Source: Gilvimarinus sp. 2_MG-2023
GTDB taxonomy: Bacteria; Pseudomonadota; Gammaproteobacteria; Pseudomonadales; Cellvibrionaceae
Reading direction: 5' to 3'
Assembly (NCBI RefSeq): GCF_030547685.1
Contig: NZ_JAUOQM010000047.1
Coordinates: 1 to 64,000, forward strand
Length of the DNA: 64,000 nt
Numbering within the stretch: the stretch's first letter is position 1; every line of letters begins with the position of its first letter. Below are positions 36,801-46,225 of the stretch, one piece after another. Both the position numbers and the translations under genes were made by a program. The notes beneath the pieces were generated by a model. That model was not told the origin of the DNA. It made no database searches and worked only from the letters and a program-made list of their open reading frames with translations.

Positions 36801-37436
36801 ATGTTGGAAACCATTGCTCAACACCCTATTGCCGCCGCACTGATCGCTCTGATCGGTTTGGCACTGCTATTCGGCGCACTGCTGGGATTCGCCGCTGTCC
36901 GCTTTAAAGTGGAGGGCGACCCGATTGTCGAGCAAATCGACAACCTATTACCGCAAACTCAGTGCGGCCAGTGCGGCTACCCTGGTTGCCGCCCCTACGC
37001 GCAGGCCATCGCCAATGGCGACTCAATCAATAAGTGCCCACCCGGCGGCCAAACCACTATCAATGAGTTGGCCGACCTGCTGGATGTAGAAGCCCCGACA
37101 CTGGACGAAGAGCACGGCGAAGAAGCGGACGTGGCCACCGTCGCGGTGATTCGCGAAGACGAGTGCATTGGCTGCACCAAATGTATTCAGGCTTGCCCAA
37201 TGGACGCAATCTTAGGCGCGGCCAAGCAAATGCACACGGTTATTGCCGATGAATGTACCGGCTGCGACCTCTGTGTTGAGCCCTGCCCGGTGGACTGCAT
37301 TGATATGATTCCACTGGCAACCAGTATTAAAGAGTGGCGTTGGGAGCTGCCTGCAGCCAGCCACGAACAAGCCGACAATCTAATTGCTACCGACCAAGGT
37401 CGCGGCTCTGAACAAAACTCCGGCGAAGCGGCGTGA
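36801..37436 (+). CDS. rnfB: Electron transport complex subunit RnfB
   Basis: RnfB (211 residues) carries an N-terminal membrane anchor, then a 4Fe-4S domain with [13 protein letters not shown], and two ferredoxin CxxCxxCxxxCP motifs ([16 protein letters not shown] and [16 protein letters not shown]). It delivers electrons between ferredoxin and the membrane subunits. The stop TGA and the rnfC ATG overlap by one base (TGATG), so translation is likely coupled. No strong ribosome site precedes its ATG, which lies 10 bp after rnfA. Confidence 0.96.
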   Translation: MLETIAQHPIAAALIALIGLALLFGALLGFAAVRFKVEGDPIVEQIDNLLPQTQCGQCGYPGCRPYAQAIANGDSINKCPPGGQTTINELADLLDVEAPTLDEEHGEEADVATVAVIREDECIGCTKCIQACPMDAILGAAKQMHTVIADECTGCDLCVEPCPVDCIDMIPLATSIKEWRWELPAASHEQADNLIATDQGRGSEQNSGEAA

Positions 37437-39970
37437 TGGAATTAATTAAAGTGTGGGACATTCCCGGCGGAGTACACCCGCCGGAAAACAAAACGCAATC
37501 CTTGCTCGAGCCCCTCGGCCCGCTGGCCATTGCCCCTCAGTTAATTCTGCCGGTCAGTCAGCACATTGGCGCGCCCGCTAAACCCATTGTCGAGGTTGGC
37601 GATCAGGTATTGGGCGGACAAGTGATCGCTGAGGCAGACGGTGTGTTCAGTGCTAATGTTCACGCCCCCACCTCGGGCCGTATTGCCGCCATTGTGGAGC
37701 ACACCGTGCCCCACCCCTCCGGCATGACCGACCTATGTATCATTTTGGATACCGACGGCAAAGACGACTGGACACCTTTGTCTCCCTGGGAGGATTACGC
37801 CGAACGCAATAAGGATGACTTACTCGCACGCATTCGCGAATCGGGTATTGCCGGTTTGGGCGGTGCGGGTTTTCCTGCGGCCGTTAAACTGAATCCGCGT
37901 GCTAATCACCCGATTGACACCCTCATTATTAACGGCACTGAGTGTGAGCCCTACATCACCGCCGATGATGTGTTGATGCGCGAGCGTGCCCAAGAGGTCA
38001 TCGCGGGCACTCAAATCTTGGCCCAGCTGCTCAACCAACCCGAGCGCGTGGTGATAGGTGTTGAAGACAACAAGCCCGAGGCCATTGCCGCTCTGCGCAA
38101 AGCCGCCGAAGGCAGTGCAATACAAGTGGTGAGTTTTCCCACCAAGTACCCATCCGGGGGCGAAAAACAGCTGATTCAAATTCTCACCGGGCGCGAGGTG
38201 CCCGCGGGGCAAATTCCCGCGGCCATTGGCGTGGTTTGCCAAAACGTTGGTACCACCGCCGCCATTTACCGCGCGGTGCGATTCGGTGAACCACTGGTGA
38301 AACGCATCACCACCGTCGTGGGCGAGGCCTTACAAACCCAGCGCAATATCGAGGTGCTGTTTGGCACCCCGGTAAACTTTGTGCTGGAGCAGCACGGCTA
38401 CCAACACAAGAAAGCCTCGCGCCTAGTGATGGGCGGCCCGATGATGGGCTTTAGCTTGCCGGATTTATCCGTACCCGTGGTAAAAACCACCAACTGTTTA
38501 TTGGCGCCCAGCAAAAAAGAACTGCCACCGCCCGAGCCTGCCATGGCCTGTATTCGCTGCGGTATGTGCGCCGAGGCTTGCCCGGTAGAATTGCTGCCGC
38601 AGCAGTTGTTTTGGTACGCCCAGGCGGAAGACCTGGAAAAGTTGGAGACTCACAACTTATTTGACTGCATTGAATGCGGCGCCTGCTCTTATGTCTGCCC
38701 CAGCCATATTCCGCTGGTGCAGTACTACCGCGCTGCCAAAGGCGAGATTCGTCAGCACCGCATCGACAAAGAAAAATCAGACCGCTCGCGCCGGCGCTTT
38801 GAATTCCGTCAGGACCGTATCGCCAAAGAGGAGGCGGAAAAAGAAGCCAAGCGTCTAGCCCGCAAAAAGGCCGCCGAAGAGGCCAAGAAAAAACTGGCCG
38901 AACAGAAGGCCAATACTCCGGCCGAGCCCAAACCGGCAGCGGTATCGACACAAGATACCGACAAGCAGCGCGCCAAGCTTGAGCGCCTGCTCGCCTCGGC
39001 GCATGAGCGCTTGAAAAAAGCCGAGCAACCATTGGCTGAAGAGGCCACCGACGAACAAGCTGAAAAACAAGCCGCGAGTATCAAGCAGGCACAATTAAAA
39101 GTCAGCGATGCACAAAAGAAGCTGGACGCCTTTATTGCCTCTCAAGGAGAAAACAACCGTCAGGCGAGCTCAACAGAGGCGAATGATCCGGTTGCGGCTG
39201 CGATCGAACGGGCCAAAGCCAAGCAGACCATGAGCCCGGAAGAGAAGCTGCGCAACAGCGTCGAATCCCTGCAAAAACGCCTACAAAAAGCCGAACAAAA
39301 AGTGATTGAGGCGAAAGACAACAAGCCCGATATGGTTGAAGCTTTGCAGCAAGGGGTCGACAAACTTAAAGATAAGTTGAGTGCAGCGCAGAATGAGTTG
39401 GCTGAGTTAACGCCAGCTGCAGCAGCGCCAGCAACACCTGCCAACGCCACACCGGATGTTGCGCAGGCAGCCATCGAGCGGGCTAAAGCCAAACTTGCCA
39501 TGTCGCCAGAAGAAAAACTGCGCTCATCGCTCGAGTCACTATACAAGCGTCTGGAAAAAGCCGAACAAAAAGCCGCCGGTGCCAAGCAAGAAGACTCCGA
39601 CAAGGCCGAAGCCTTGCAGCAGGGTGTCGAGCGTTTAAAGGAAAAAATCGCCAGCACCCAAAAAGAGTTGGCCGAGGCAACGCTGTCAACGGTGGCAGAG
39701 GAAACACCGCAAGATCCGGCCACCTCAGATGCTGCCAGCCTGGCCATCGAAAAAGCCAAAGCTAAAGCTGCCGCTATGGCCACCATGAGCGCTTCGGATA
39801 AGCTGCGCAATCAAGTCGACTCACTGCAAGCGCGGCTGGAAAAAGCTCAGGCGCGGCTGGAAAAAGCCGAGCAAGAAAACGATGACAATATCGACGCCTT
39901 TAGAACTGGCGTCAGCAAGTTAGAAGAAAAGCTCGCAACGGCCCGCGATCAACTGGCCGAGCTGACTTAA
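37436..39970 (+). CDS. rnfC: Electron transport complex subunit RnfC with repeat tail
   Basis: RnfC carries the NADH/FMN domain of the complex. This copy has 844 residues against roughly 450-750 for typical forms. The core (about 1-445) has GGxHPP at the N-terminus, GLGGAGFPAAVKLNP, VEDNKPEAIAALR and the two ferredoxin-like motifs CIRCGMCAEACP (about 372) and CIECGACSYVCP (about 411). The remaining roughly 400 residues are a charged, Lys/Glu/Ala-rich coiled coil with three tandem units of about 80 residues (see separate repeat). The start ATG is the overlapping TGATG. The GTG one codon upstream is an alternative. Confidence 0.95.
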   Translation: MELIKVWDIPGGVHPPENKTQSLLEPLGPLAIAPQLILPVSQHIGAPAKPIVEVGDQVLGGQVIAEADGVFSANVHAPTSGRIAAIVEHTVPHPSGMTDLCIILDTDGKDDWTPLSPWEDYAERNKDDLLARIRESGIAGLGGAGFPAAVKLNPRANHPIDTLIINGTECEPYITADDVLMRERAQEVIAGTQILAQLLNQPERVVIGVEDNKPEAIAALRKAAEGSAIQVVSFPTKYPSGGEKQLIQILTGREVPAGQIPAAIGVVCQNVGTTAAIYRAVRFGEPLVKRITTVVGEALQTQRNIEVLFGTPVNFVLEQHGYQHKKASRLVMGGPMMGFSLPDLSVPVVKTTNCLLAPSKKELPPPEPAMACIRCGMCAEACPVELLPQQLFWYAQAEDLEKLETHNLFDCIECGACSYVCPSHIPLVQYYRAAKGEIRQHRIDKEKSDRSRRRFEFRQDRIAKEEAEKEAKRLARKKAAEEAKKKLAEQKANTPAEPKPAAVSTQDTDKQRAKLERLLASAHERLKKAEQPLAEEATDEQAEKQAASIKQAQLKVSDAQKKLDAFIASQGENNRQASSTEANDPVAAAIERAKAKQTMSPEEKLRNSVESLQKRLQKAEQKVIEAKDNKPDMVEALQQGVDKLKDKLSAAQNELAELTPAAAAPATPANATPDVAQAAIERAKAKLAMSPEEKLRSSLESLYKRLEKAEQKAAGAKQEDSDKAEALQQGVERLKEKIASTQKELAEATLSTVAEETPQDPATSDAASLAIEKAKAKAAAMATMSASDKLRNQVDSLQARLEKAQARLEKAEQENDDNIDAFRTGVSKLEEKLATARDQLAELT
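39184..39967 (+). repeat. Three tandem coiled-coil repeats in RnfC
   Basis: Units begin at about 39184, 39453 and 39728, each near 270 bp. Each reads A-IERAKAK-x-x-MSPEEKLRxSxESLxKRLxKAEQK, then a spacer, then EALQQGVxxLKxK and LAEL. Units 1 and 2 are clearest, and the third is altered and slightly longer. They encode predicted alpha-helical coiled coil at the C-terminus of RnfC. Confidence 0.85.
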
Positions 39971-39989
39971 TTCAACGACGGACACTGCA

Positions 39990-41042
39990 ATGGCTCTTTT
40001 GCGCATATCTTCACCTCATACACACCGCGCGCTCGGCACTGGCGCGGTTATGCGCACCGTCGTGCTTGCAACTCTGCCCGGCCTCGCCGTACTGACTTAC
40101 TTTTTTGGCGTGGGTAGCCTGCACAATGTTCTGCTCGCCAGTATTACCGCCATGGGCTTTGAAGCGGCGGTAATGAAACTGCGCGGTCGCCCCGTTTGGT
40201 TTTACCTGCGCGACTGCAGTGCTCTGGTCACCGGCGTTCTATTAGGCCTTGCCTTACCGCCCTACTGCCCCTGGTGGCTGGTAGTGCTCGGCAGTGGCGT
40301 GGCCATTGTGCTCGCCAAACAGCTGTACGGTGGTATGGGCTTCAACCCATTTAACCCCGCCATGGTGGCTTATGTTGTCCTGCTGATTTCCTTTCCCCTA
40401 CACATGAGCCAGTGGGCGGCACCACTAGACATTGGCGGTCAAACGCCCGGTGTGGTGCAAGCGCTGCAACAGATTTGGTTGGGCACGAGCATTGATGGTT
40501 ATACCGCCGCCACACCTTTGGATACGGTTAAACAAAATAGCGGCTTAATGCTGAACGACCTGTATTTACAAGACCCTGTTTTAAGCGCGGGGCAATTTGT
40601 CGGTGCCGGCTGGGAATGGGCCAACCTCGCCTTTTTAGTCGGTGGCGCTTACCTGCTTTATCGGCGCATTTTCACCTGGCACGCCCCCGTGGCGATGTTG
40701 GCCAGCTTATCGATAATGGCCTTTTTATTTTACGACGGCGGCAGCTCCACCAGCGGCGGTTCCGTGCTGTTCCATTTATTTTCCGGCGCCACTATGCTCG
40801 GAGCTTTCTTTATTGTCACCGACCCGGTCAGCTCGGCGGTCAGCACACGTGGACGATTAATCTACGGGGCTGCGATTGGTGTGTTGATCTACGTGATCCG
40901 TATTTGGGGTAACTACCCAGACGGCATTGCCTTTGCAGTACTGCTAATGAATTTTGCCGCGCCTTTTATTGACTATTACACGTTGCCACGCACTTACGGG
41001 CATAAAAAAAGTGAGCGGGCTACTCGCAAGGTGGATCAATAA
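39990..41042 (+). CDS. rnfD: Electron transport complex subunit RnfD
   Basis: RnfD (350 residues) is a membrane flavoprotein subunit, homologous to NqrB, with about ten helices. It opens with SSPHTHRALGTGAVMRTVVLATLPGLAVLTYFFG and has YGGMGFNPFNPAMVAYVVLLISFP. The covalently FMN-binding threonine is in the DGYTAATPLDTVK block. The stop and the rnfG start overlap by one base. It lies 19 bp after rnfC. Confidence 0.95.
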   Translation: MALLRISSPHTHRALGTGAVMRTVVLATLPGLAVLTYFFGVGSLHNVLLASITAMGFEAAVMKLRGRPVWFYLRDCSALVTGVLLGLALPPYCPWWLVVLGSGVAIVLAKQLYGGMGFNPFNPAMVAYVVLLISFPLHMSQWAAPLDIGGQTPGVVQALQQIWLGTSIDGYTAATPLDTVKQNSGLMLNDLYLQDPVLSAGQFVGAGWEWANLAFLVGGAYLLYRRIFTWHAPVAMLASLSIMAFLFYDGGSSTSGGSVLFHLFSGATMLGAFFIVTDPVSSAVSTRGRLIYGAAIGVLIYVIRIWGNYPDGIAFAVLLMNFAAPFIDYYTLPRTYGHKKSERATRKVDQ

Positions 41043-41695
41043 TGCTAGGCGCATCTATCAGTAAAAATTCTCTGTTGCTGGGCTTATTTGCACTGGTCAC
41101 CGCAGGCATCTTGGCGTTAACCAACGTGAATACCCGCGATCGTATCGCTGAGGCTGAGCGGCAGGCCGCCGAGAAAGCACTGTACGAACTGGTACTGGCC
41201 GAGCGGGTCGACAACGATTTATTGAGCGACACCCTCCCTACGCCCCCTTCTATGCTGGCGGCGCTGGGGTTGGATACGCCCGAGGCTATTCACCGCGCCC
41301 GCAAAGACGGCCAGGTTATTGCGGTGATTGTGCCCGCCGTCGCCCCCGATGGTTACAGCGGTGATATACGAATAATCGTCGGGGTAAATCGCGACGGCTC
41401 GGTCGCAGGCGTGCGCGCACTGTCTCACAAAGAAACCCCCGGCCTCGGCGATAAGGTCGATACCGCCAAAAGTGATTGGGTTTACGGCTTTAACGGCAAA
41501 AGCCTCAACGATCCTAGCGTGCAGCAATGGGCGGTGAAAAAAGACGGCGGTGTGTTCGACCAATTTACCGGTGCCACCATTACCCCGCGCGCCGTCACCG
41601 CACAGGTGAAACGCGTTTTACAACAAGTGGACGCCCAGCGCGCGCTTTTGTTTGAACTTCCAGCCGAAGCAGGAGAGAAACATGGCGGACAATAA
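41042..41695 (+). CDS. rnfG: Electron transport complex subunit RnfG
   Basis: RnfG (217 residues) is a periplasmic-facing subunit with one N-terminal helix and the FMN-binding domain in which a threonine in the [10 protein letters not shown] motif carries covalent FMN. The [12 protein letters not shown] segment and the [15 protein letters not shown] strand are typical. It begins in the TAATG overlap with rnfD and its 3' end overlaps rnfE by 14 bp. Confidence 0.95.
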   Translation: MLGASISKNSLLLGLFALVTAGILALTNVNTRDRIAEAERQAAEKALYELVLAERVDNDLLSDTLPTPPSMLAALGLDTPEAIHRARKDGQVIAVIVPAVAPDGYSGDIRIIVGVNRDGSVAGVRALSHKETPGLGDKVDTAKSDWVYGFNGKSLNDPSVQQWAVKKDGGVFDQFTGATITPRAVTAQVKRVLQQVDAQRALLFELPAEAGEKHGGQ

Positions 41696-42398
41696 CCAGT
41701 GGCAAGAAATCAGCGAAAAAGGTTTATGGAGTAATAACCCAGCACTGGTACAACTGCTGGGGCTCTGTCCACTGTTGGCAGTATCCGGCTCGGTGGTCAA
41801 CGCCCTCGGACTGGGATTAGCGACCATGTTGGTTCTGGTTAGTTCTAATATTGCTGTGTCACTGATTCGTAAAACCGTGAGCGACGCGGTTCGATTGCCC
41901 GCATTTGTGATGATTATTGCCTCATTAACCACCTGTATCGAACTGGTCATGCAGGCATTCACCTACGAGCTTTACACGATACTCGGTATTTTTATTCCGC
42001 TGATCGTCACCAACTGCGCTATTTTAGGTCGGGCCGATGCCTTTGCCAGTAAAAATCCGGTGCTGCCCGCCGCCTGGGACGGCTTAATGATGGGCCTGGG
42101 CTTTATGCTAGTACTTGTCACACTCGGTGCAATTCGGGAGATCTTGGGCTCGGGCACGTTGTTTGCCAACATGCAATTATTGTTTGGCGAGAGTGCTCGC
42201 AGTTGGCAACTAACCCTATTTACCGACTACCCGGGCTTTTTGGTCGCTATCTTGCCGCCAGGTGCATTTATTATTACCGGATTTTTAATCGCTCTCAAAA
42301 ATGGCGTAGATAGCCATTTACAAGCCCGTGCCGCAGCGAAGAAAGAAAAGCCGGTAAAAGGCAGCAAGCGCGTTCGCACCACGGGCAAAATCGCTTAA
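41682..42398 (+). CDS. rnfE: Electron transport complex subunit RnfE
   Basis: RnfE (238 residues) is the second core membrane subunit, paralogous to RnfA, with [21 protein letters not shown] and [19 protein letters not shown] holding the conserved cysteines of the shared 2Fe-2S site. An AGGAGAG ribosome site sits 5 nt before the ATG used. The frame read from 41652 adds ten residues inside rnfG. It ends the rnfABCDGE operon; the nth gene that often follows in relatives is not present, and an MscS gene follows instead. Confidence 0.95.
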   Translation: MADNNQWQEISEKGLWSNNPALVQLLGLCPLLAVSGSVVNALGLGLATMLVLVSSNIAVSLIRKTVSDAVRLPAFVMIIASLTTCIELVMQAFTYELYTILGIFIPLIVTNCAILGRADAFASKNPVLPAAWDGLMMGLGFMLVLVTLGAIREILGSGTLFANMQLLFGESARSWQLTLFTDYPGFLVAILPPGAFIITGFLIALKNGVDSHLQARAAAKKEKPVKGSKRVRTTGKIA

Positions 42399-42548
42399 CT
42401 CACAATTCTATTCTAGACTCACTCTGAGGTATAAGTGCTTGCGCTTGCCTCAGATAGCGTCAATAATCATCTATTGAGAGTGTGTCTACACACACGATTC
42501 ACGCTGCCACCACCCGGTGGCCATATTACTTCTATAGAGGGATGCAAA

Positions 42549-43382
42549 ATGTTCAACTTCGGCCAAGATGATATGAATGAGTTTGTTCAAACTCATGTCA
42601 TTCCTTGGGGGATCAGCTTAGTCACCGCACTGCTGATCTTCATCATCGGTAAAATTGTAGTAAAAATTCTGGTAGGTGTTATTGGCAAGCTCCTGCGCCG
42701 CACTAACCTCGACAATATCTTGGTTGAGTTTATCCAGGCAATTGCCAACGCACTGCTGCTGATCGTCGTCATCATTGCGGCTCTTGATCAGCTAGGTGTA
42801 GATACCACCTCTCTGATTGCTCTTATTGGTGCTGCCGGTTTGGCGATTGGTTTGGCTTTGCAGGGCTCACTGCAAAACTTTGCTGCGGGCTTCTTGCTAT
42901 TGGTATTTCGCCCCTTTACGGCAGGCGATTACATTGAGGCAGGTGGTACAGCAGGTGTGGTTAAAACCATTGGCATCTTCACCACTACGCTAAACAGCCC
43001 TGACAATAAAGAGATTGTGGTACCTAATGGAGCTATCTACTCGGGCAACATTACCAATTACTCTGCCTTGCCTACGCGCCGCGTAGACTTAGTATTTGGT
43101 ATTGGTTACGGCGACGACATCAAAAAAGCCAAAGAGATCATGGACAGTGTTGTCAAAGCCGACGAGCGTGTACTGGCCGATCCTGCGCCACAAATTGCAG
43201 TCAGTGAATTGGCTGACTCCAGTGTTAACTTCGTGGTTCGCCCGTGGGTCAACAGCGCCGATTACTGGGGCGTGAAGTTTGATTTAACTGAGAACATCAA
43301 ACTTGCCTTTGACGAAAATGGCATCAGCATCCCTTTCCCTCAAATGGATGTACACCTGCAAAAAGAAGAAGACGCCGCTTAA
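42549..43382 (+). CDS. mscS: MscS-type mechanosensitive channel
   Basis: The 277-residue inner-membrane channel is near the size of Escherichia coli MscS (286). Three helices in the first 100 residues lead into the pore motif IALIGAAGLAIGLALQGSLQNFAAGFLLLVFRPF, followed by the periplasmic-to-cytoplasmic beta domain GDYIEAGGTAGVVKTIGIFTTTLNSPDNKEIVVPNGAIYSGNITNYS and a C-terminal domain. AGAGGGA lies before the ATG. It releases solutes on hypo-osmotic shock. Upstream lies rnfE, 150 bp away. Confidence 0.93.
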   Translation: MFNFGQDDMNEFVQTHVIPWGISLVTALLIFIIGKIVVKILVGVIGKLLRRTNLDNILVEFIQAIANALLLIVVIIAALDQLGVDTTSLIALIGAAGLAIGLALQGSLQNFAAGFLLLVFRPFTAGDYIEAGGTAGVVKTIGIFTTTLNSPDNKEIVVPNGAIYSGNITNYSALPTRRVDLVFGIGYGDDIKKAKEIMDSVVKADERVLADPAPQIAVSELADSSVNFVVRPWVNSADYWGVKFDLTENIKLAFDENGISIPFPQMDVHLQKEEDAA

Positions 43383-43395
43383 TTCTTCACTTTCT

Positions 43396-43415
43396 CGGCG
43401 GCCTCACGGCCGCCG
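43396..43415 (+). terminator. Hairpin after mscS
   Basis: A perfect 8-bp GC-rich stem (CGGCGGCC / GGCCGCCG) with a TCAC loop follows the mscS stop by 13 bp. There is no T run after it, so it is a possible attenuator or weak terminator ahead of the Cpx promoter. Confidence 0.5.
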
Positions 43416-43421
43416 TCTCCC

Positions 43422-43436
43422 GTAAAATAACGTAAA
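43422..43436 (+). promoter_or_regulatory. Cpx box before cpxR
   Basis: GTAAA-ATAAC-GTAAA matches the CpxR consensus GTAAA-N5-GTAAA exactly, 41 bp before the cpxR ATG, implying autoregulation of cpxRA. Confidence 0.8.
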
Positions 43437-43476
43437 TCACCGTGCGACTGCCCCCCTAGCCCGCAATAATTGCCCT

Positions 43477-44148
43477 ATGAGCCGATTACTGATAATTGAT
43501 GACGACCAAGACCTGTGCGCCATGCTCAGTGAATATTTAAATGCCCATGAGCACGAGGTTAGCTGTCGCCATACCGGCACCAGTGGGCTTGAGGCCGCCC
43601 TAAACTTGCAGCCCGATATGGTATTGCTAGATGTTATGCTGCCGGAATTAAACGGTTTTGATGTTCTGCGGCAATTGCGCTCCAAGTCGCGAGTACCGGT
43701 ATTAATGCTTACCGCTCGCGGGGATGAAATCGACCGGGTTCTCGGCCTTGAGCTCGGCGCTGATGACTATTTGGCAAAACCTTTTTCTCATCGAGAATTA
43801 GTCGCCCGAATTCAGGCTATTCTTAGGCGTATTAGTCCCGCACAAGAACCGACCGGGGCGTTAGTTTTGCACGCAGGCAGTATGCAGGCGGAATTTTACA
43901 ACACCGCCGTCGACCTCACTGCAGCCGAGTTTCGTGTACTGAATGTACTTTACGGTAACGCTGGTGAAGTGGTGGACAAAAACGCTATTTGTGAGCAGGC
44001 ATTCGGGCGCAAGCTACATCCATACGATCGACATATTGATATTCATGTCTCCCATATTCGAAAAAAACTGGCCGATATTAATCCTATCGAAAGCATCAAA
44101 ACCATTCGCGGTAGTGGTTATCAATTATTGGTCCACCACGCATCATGA
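43477..44148 (+). CDS. cpxR: Response regulator CpxR
   Basis: The 223-residue OmpR-family regulator has a receiver domain with the acidic pocket DDD (8-10), phospho-acceptor Asp52 in LLDVML and the conserved Lys in AKPF, and a C-terminal winged helix ending KTIRGSGYQLLV. Identification as CpxR rests on the pair with a CpxA-like kinase, a perfect Cpx box in its own promoter and a CpxP-like protein convergent downstream. The stop overlaps the kinase ATG by 4 bp. Confidence 0.88.
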   Translation: MSRLLIIDDDQDLCAMLSEYLNAHEHEVSCRHTGTSGLEAALNLQPDMVLLDVMLPELNGFDVLRQLRSKSRVPVLMLTARGDEIDRVLGLELGADDYLAKPFSHRELVARIQAILRRISPAQEPTGALVLHAGSMQAEFYNTAVDLTAAEFRVLNVLYGNAGEVVDKNAICEQAFGRKLHPYDRHIDIHVSHIRKKLADINPIESIKTIRGSGYQLLVHHAS

Positions 44149-45470
44149 AACTCGGCATCGCCGGTTTTACCGGCCGTTTATTTTTATGGTTTTGGCTGTC
44201 GTTTACTTTGTTAATCGTCGCTAATTTTTATCTTACTCGCTATCTAGATCACAACACCGAGCCTAGCCCTCCCTCCGCCCAGGACCTCAAAAAACTCGAA
44301 CACATCAGTGAACGTTTTGCCAAGAGCGACATTCGCCCTATAGACCGCCTATTGCGCAGCCATCTCAGTCGCAATCTGATTATTATCGACCCGCAAACAG
44401 GCGCTCCACTGCGCACCCAACGCGGCCACTGGCGACTTGCCCCTCTATTTGAGTCCAATCAGGTTCAAGTTATGGAATTGCGCCCGGGTCACAAAATCAT
44501 TGGCCCCTTTACAATCTCGACTCTGGAGCGGGACTACCGGGCTTTTTGGGCTATGCCGCCCGAGCACATACCCGCCTGGAGAGCGCAGCTGCAAAGCAAC
44601 TCGCAATGGCGTCTGGCCATTTCCGCTGTACTGGTACTGATACTGTCGCTAGTACTGGCGCGCTGGTTGAGCCGCCCGGTAAAAACACTGGCTCAGGCCG
44701 TCAGACAATTTGGCAACGGCAAACTCGACACTCGGGTAAGCGAAGGCAGGGGGGAGTTTGGCCAGCTGGCGCGTGAGTTTAATAACATGGCGACCAAGTT
44801 GCAGGCGTCGATGGACAGTCAGCAGAGACTGGTTGCCGATGTTTCCCATGAGTTGCGCTCGCCCTTAACTCGGTTAAAGCTGGCTGCCGGTATATTGTCT
44901 GAACAAGTACAGAGCACTTATGTGCAACGCATTGAAAAAGAGTGCGATACACTCGACCATTTAATTGAACAGGTGTTAACCCTTGCCCGGCTGGAAGGCT
45001 CGATCTACCAGGAGCAGTCTGCGGCCGTTAACCTAACGAATATAGTATCCACCAGCGTTGAAGACTGGCGCTTCCAAATGCCGGATACCACTATTGTATA
45101 CGAGCCCCGAAAAGCACTATTCGCCCAGTGTAAGCCACATCTAATGCAACGCATTTTGGATAATTTATTGGGCAATGCCAGCCGCTACTCAGAAAAAGTT
45201 TGGGTAGAGCTGGATAGTAACACCGAGCACTGGACTCTCGTCATTGCCGATAACGGCCCCGGAGTTGATGAGGCCCAAATAGAACACCTATTCGAGCCTT
45301 TTTACCGAGCCGACTCGGCCCGAGCTCACGATGGAAACTTTGGTCTGGGTCTGGCCATCACTCAAGCGGCAGCAGCTGCTCAAGGCATTGATATATGCGC
45401 CAGCAAGTCTCCTGAGGGCGGGCTTAACGTAGTATTAACCGGTGCCATAAAAAAAGCCCCCGCAGAATAA
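44145..45470 (+). CDS. cpxA: Sensor histidine kinase CpxA-like
   Basis: The 441-residue kinase has helix 1 (LFLWFWLSFTLLIVANFYL), a periplasmic domain of about 130 residues, helix 2 (LAISAVLVLILSLVLA) leading into HAMP, the H-box VADVSHELRSPLTRLK, the N-box RILDNLLGNASRYS and G boxes DNGPGVDE and GNFGLGLAI. It senses envelope stress and phosphorylates CpxR. The stop lies within a terminator stem. Confidence 0.9.
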   Translation: MKLGIAGFTGRLFLWFWLSFTLLIVANFYLTRYLDHNTEPSPPSAQDLKKLEHISERFAKSDIRPIDRLLRSHLSRNLIIIDPQTGAPLRTQRGHWRLAPLFESNQVQVMELRPGHKIIGPFTISTLERDYRAFWAMPPEHIPAWRAQLQSNSQWRLAISAVLVLILSLVLARWLSRPVKTLAQAVRQFGNGKLDTRVSEGRGEFGQLAREFNNMATKLQASMDSQQRLVADVSHELRSPLTRLKLAAGILSEQVQSTYVQRIEKECDTLDHLIEQVLTLARLEGSIYQEQSAAVNLTNIVSTSVEDWRFQMPDTTIVYEPRKALFAQCKPHLMQRILDNLLGNASRYSEKVWVELDSNTEHWTLVIADNGPGVDEAQIEHLFEPFYRADSARAHDGNFGLGLAITQAAAAAQGIDICASKSPEGGLNVVLTGAIKKAPAE

Positions 45471-45488
45471 TTCAGCGAGGGCTTTTTT
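45448..45488. terminator. Terminator at the cpxA/cpxP convergence
   Basis: AAAAAAGCCC-CGC pairs with GCG-AGGGCTTTTTT around an 11-nt loop with one bulge or mismatch. The 5' arm includes the last codons of cpxA. The T tracts on both sides make it usable for both convergent genes. Confidence 0.85.
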
Positions 45489-45511
45489 ATAAGTGTGTTT
45501 AACGCGCGTTT

Positions 45512-45967
45512 TCAGTGACTGCGATCACCTCGCTCACGCTTGTCACGCCCACCTTTACCACGATCTTTCATCTTCTCCTGCATTGCTTTTACTTCTTCAC
45601 GCTGCTCTTCGGACAGTACCTTACCGAGGTCAAAGCGCAGCTGCATCATGGCCAGCTCGCGTTCATCTTTTGCATCAATCAGAGTTTGAGCGACTACCGG
45701 ATCAAAAGTTTCCGCTTGCATTAGCGCTTGCATTTGTTCGCGATGTTGCTCACGGGCAGAATCGTCGCGTGGATAGGCGGACTTAAAATTCTCCGTCAAT
45801 AACTGGATCTGACTCACCTGCTCATCACTGAGTTCTAATTTTTCGATTACGCGCTCGCGCAGCAATAACTCACCTTCGCCACCGCGTGGACCGGGCTGGG
45901 CAGAGGCCAATGAACTTATGGTCAAGGCACCGGCAATCATTAATGTAGGCAGTAATTTAGTCATCAT
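45512..45967 (-). CDS. cpxP: CpxP/Spy-family periplasmic protein
   Basis: The start ATG behind an AGGAG gives 151 residues. A signal peptide (to LASAQ) is followed by an all-helical mature protein with two LTxxQ-type motifs (LELSDEQVSQI and LSEEQREEV), the hallmark of CpxP/Spy. The C-terminal tail is Lys/Arg/Asp-rich. Such proteins dampen CpxA signalling or act as periplasmic chaperones. It is convergent with cpxRA and preceded by a Cpx-box-like site, so it is probably the CpxP of this system, with Spy as alternative. Confidence 0.8.
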   Translation of the reverse strand: MMTKLLPTLMIAGALTISSLASAQPGPRGGEGELLLRERVIEKLELSDEQVSQIQLLTENFKSAYPRDDSAREQHREQMQALMQAETFDPVVAQTLIDAKDERELAMMQLRFDLGKVLSEEQREEVKAMQEKMKDRGKGGRDKRERGDRSH

Positions 45968-46037
45968 TTTTTCTCCTAAGAAATTATTAACCACACAGAC
46001 AGAATACTCCGTCGAGTGAAAACCACTGTCGCGCTAC

Positions 46038-46052
46038 GTAAACTTATGAAAA
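46038..46052 (+). promoter_or_regulatory. Cpx-box-like site upstream of cpxP
   Basis: GTAAA-CTTAT-GAAAA differs from the CpxR consensus GTAAA-N5-GTAAA by one base. It lies about 70 bp upstream of the cpxP ATG, in the intergenic region divergent with the DUF2799 gene, so it could serve either side. Confidence 0.5.
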
Positions 46053-46225
46053 CCTAGCATTCTCATGATACTGCCTTTAGTCAGAGGTTTATCTGGTGTT
46101 GTCGCCAATATGGGCAAAACTGCCAAATTCTGCCTCACTCGCCCAGTTATGGTATTTTAACGACCTGAAACACGGAAAAGTCATTGTTGGCATTTTAAAA
46201 ATCACTTCAAATGGGAAGCCACTCT

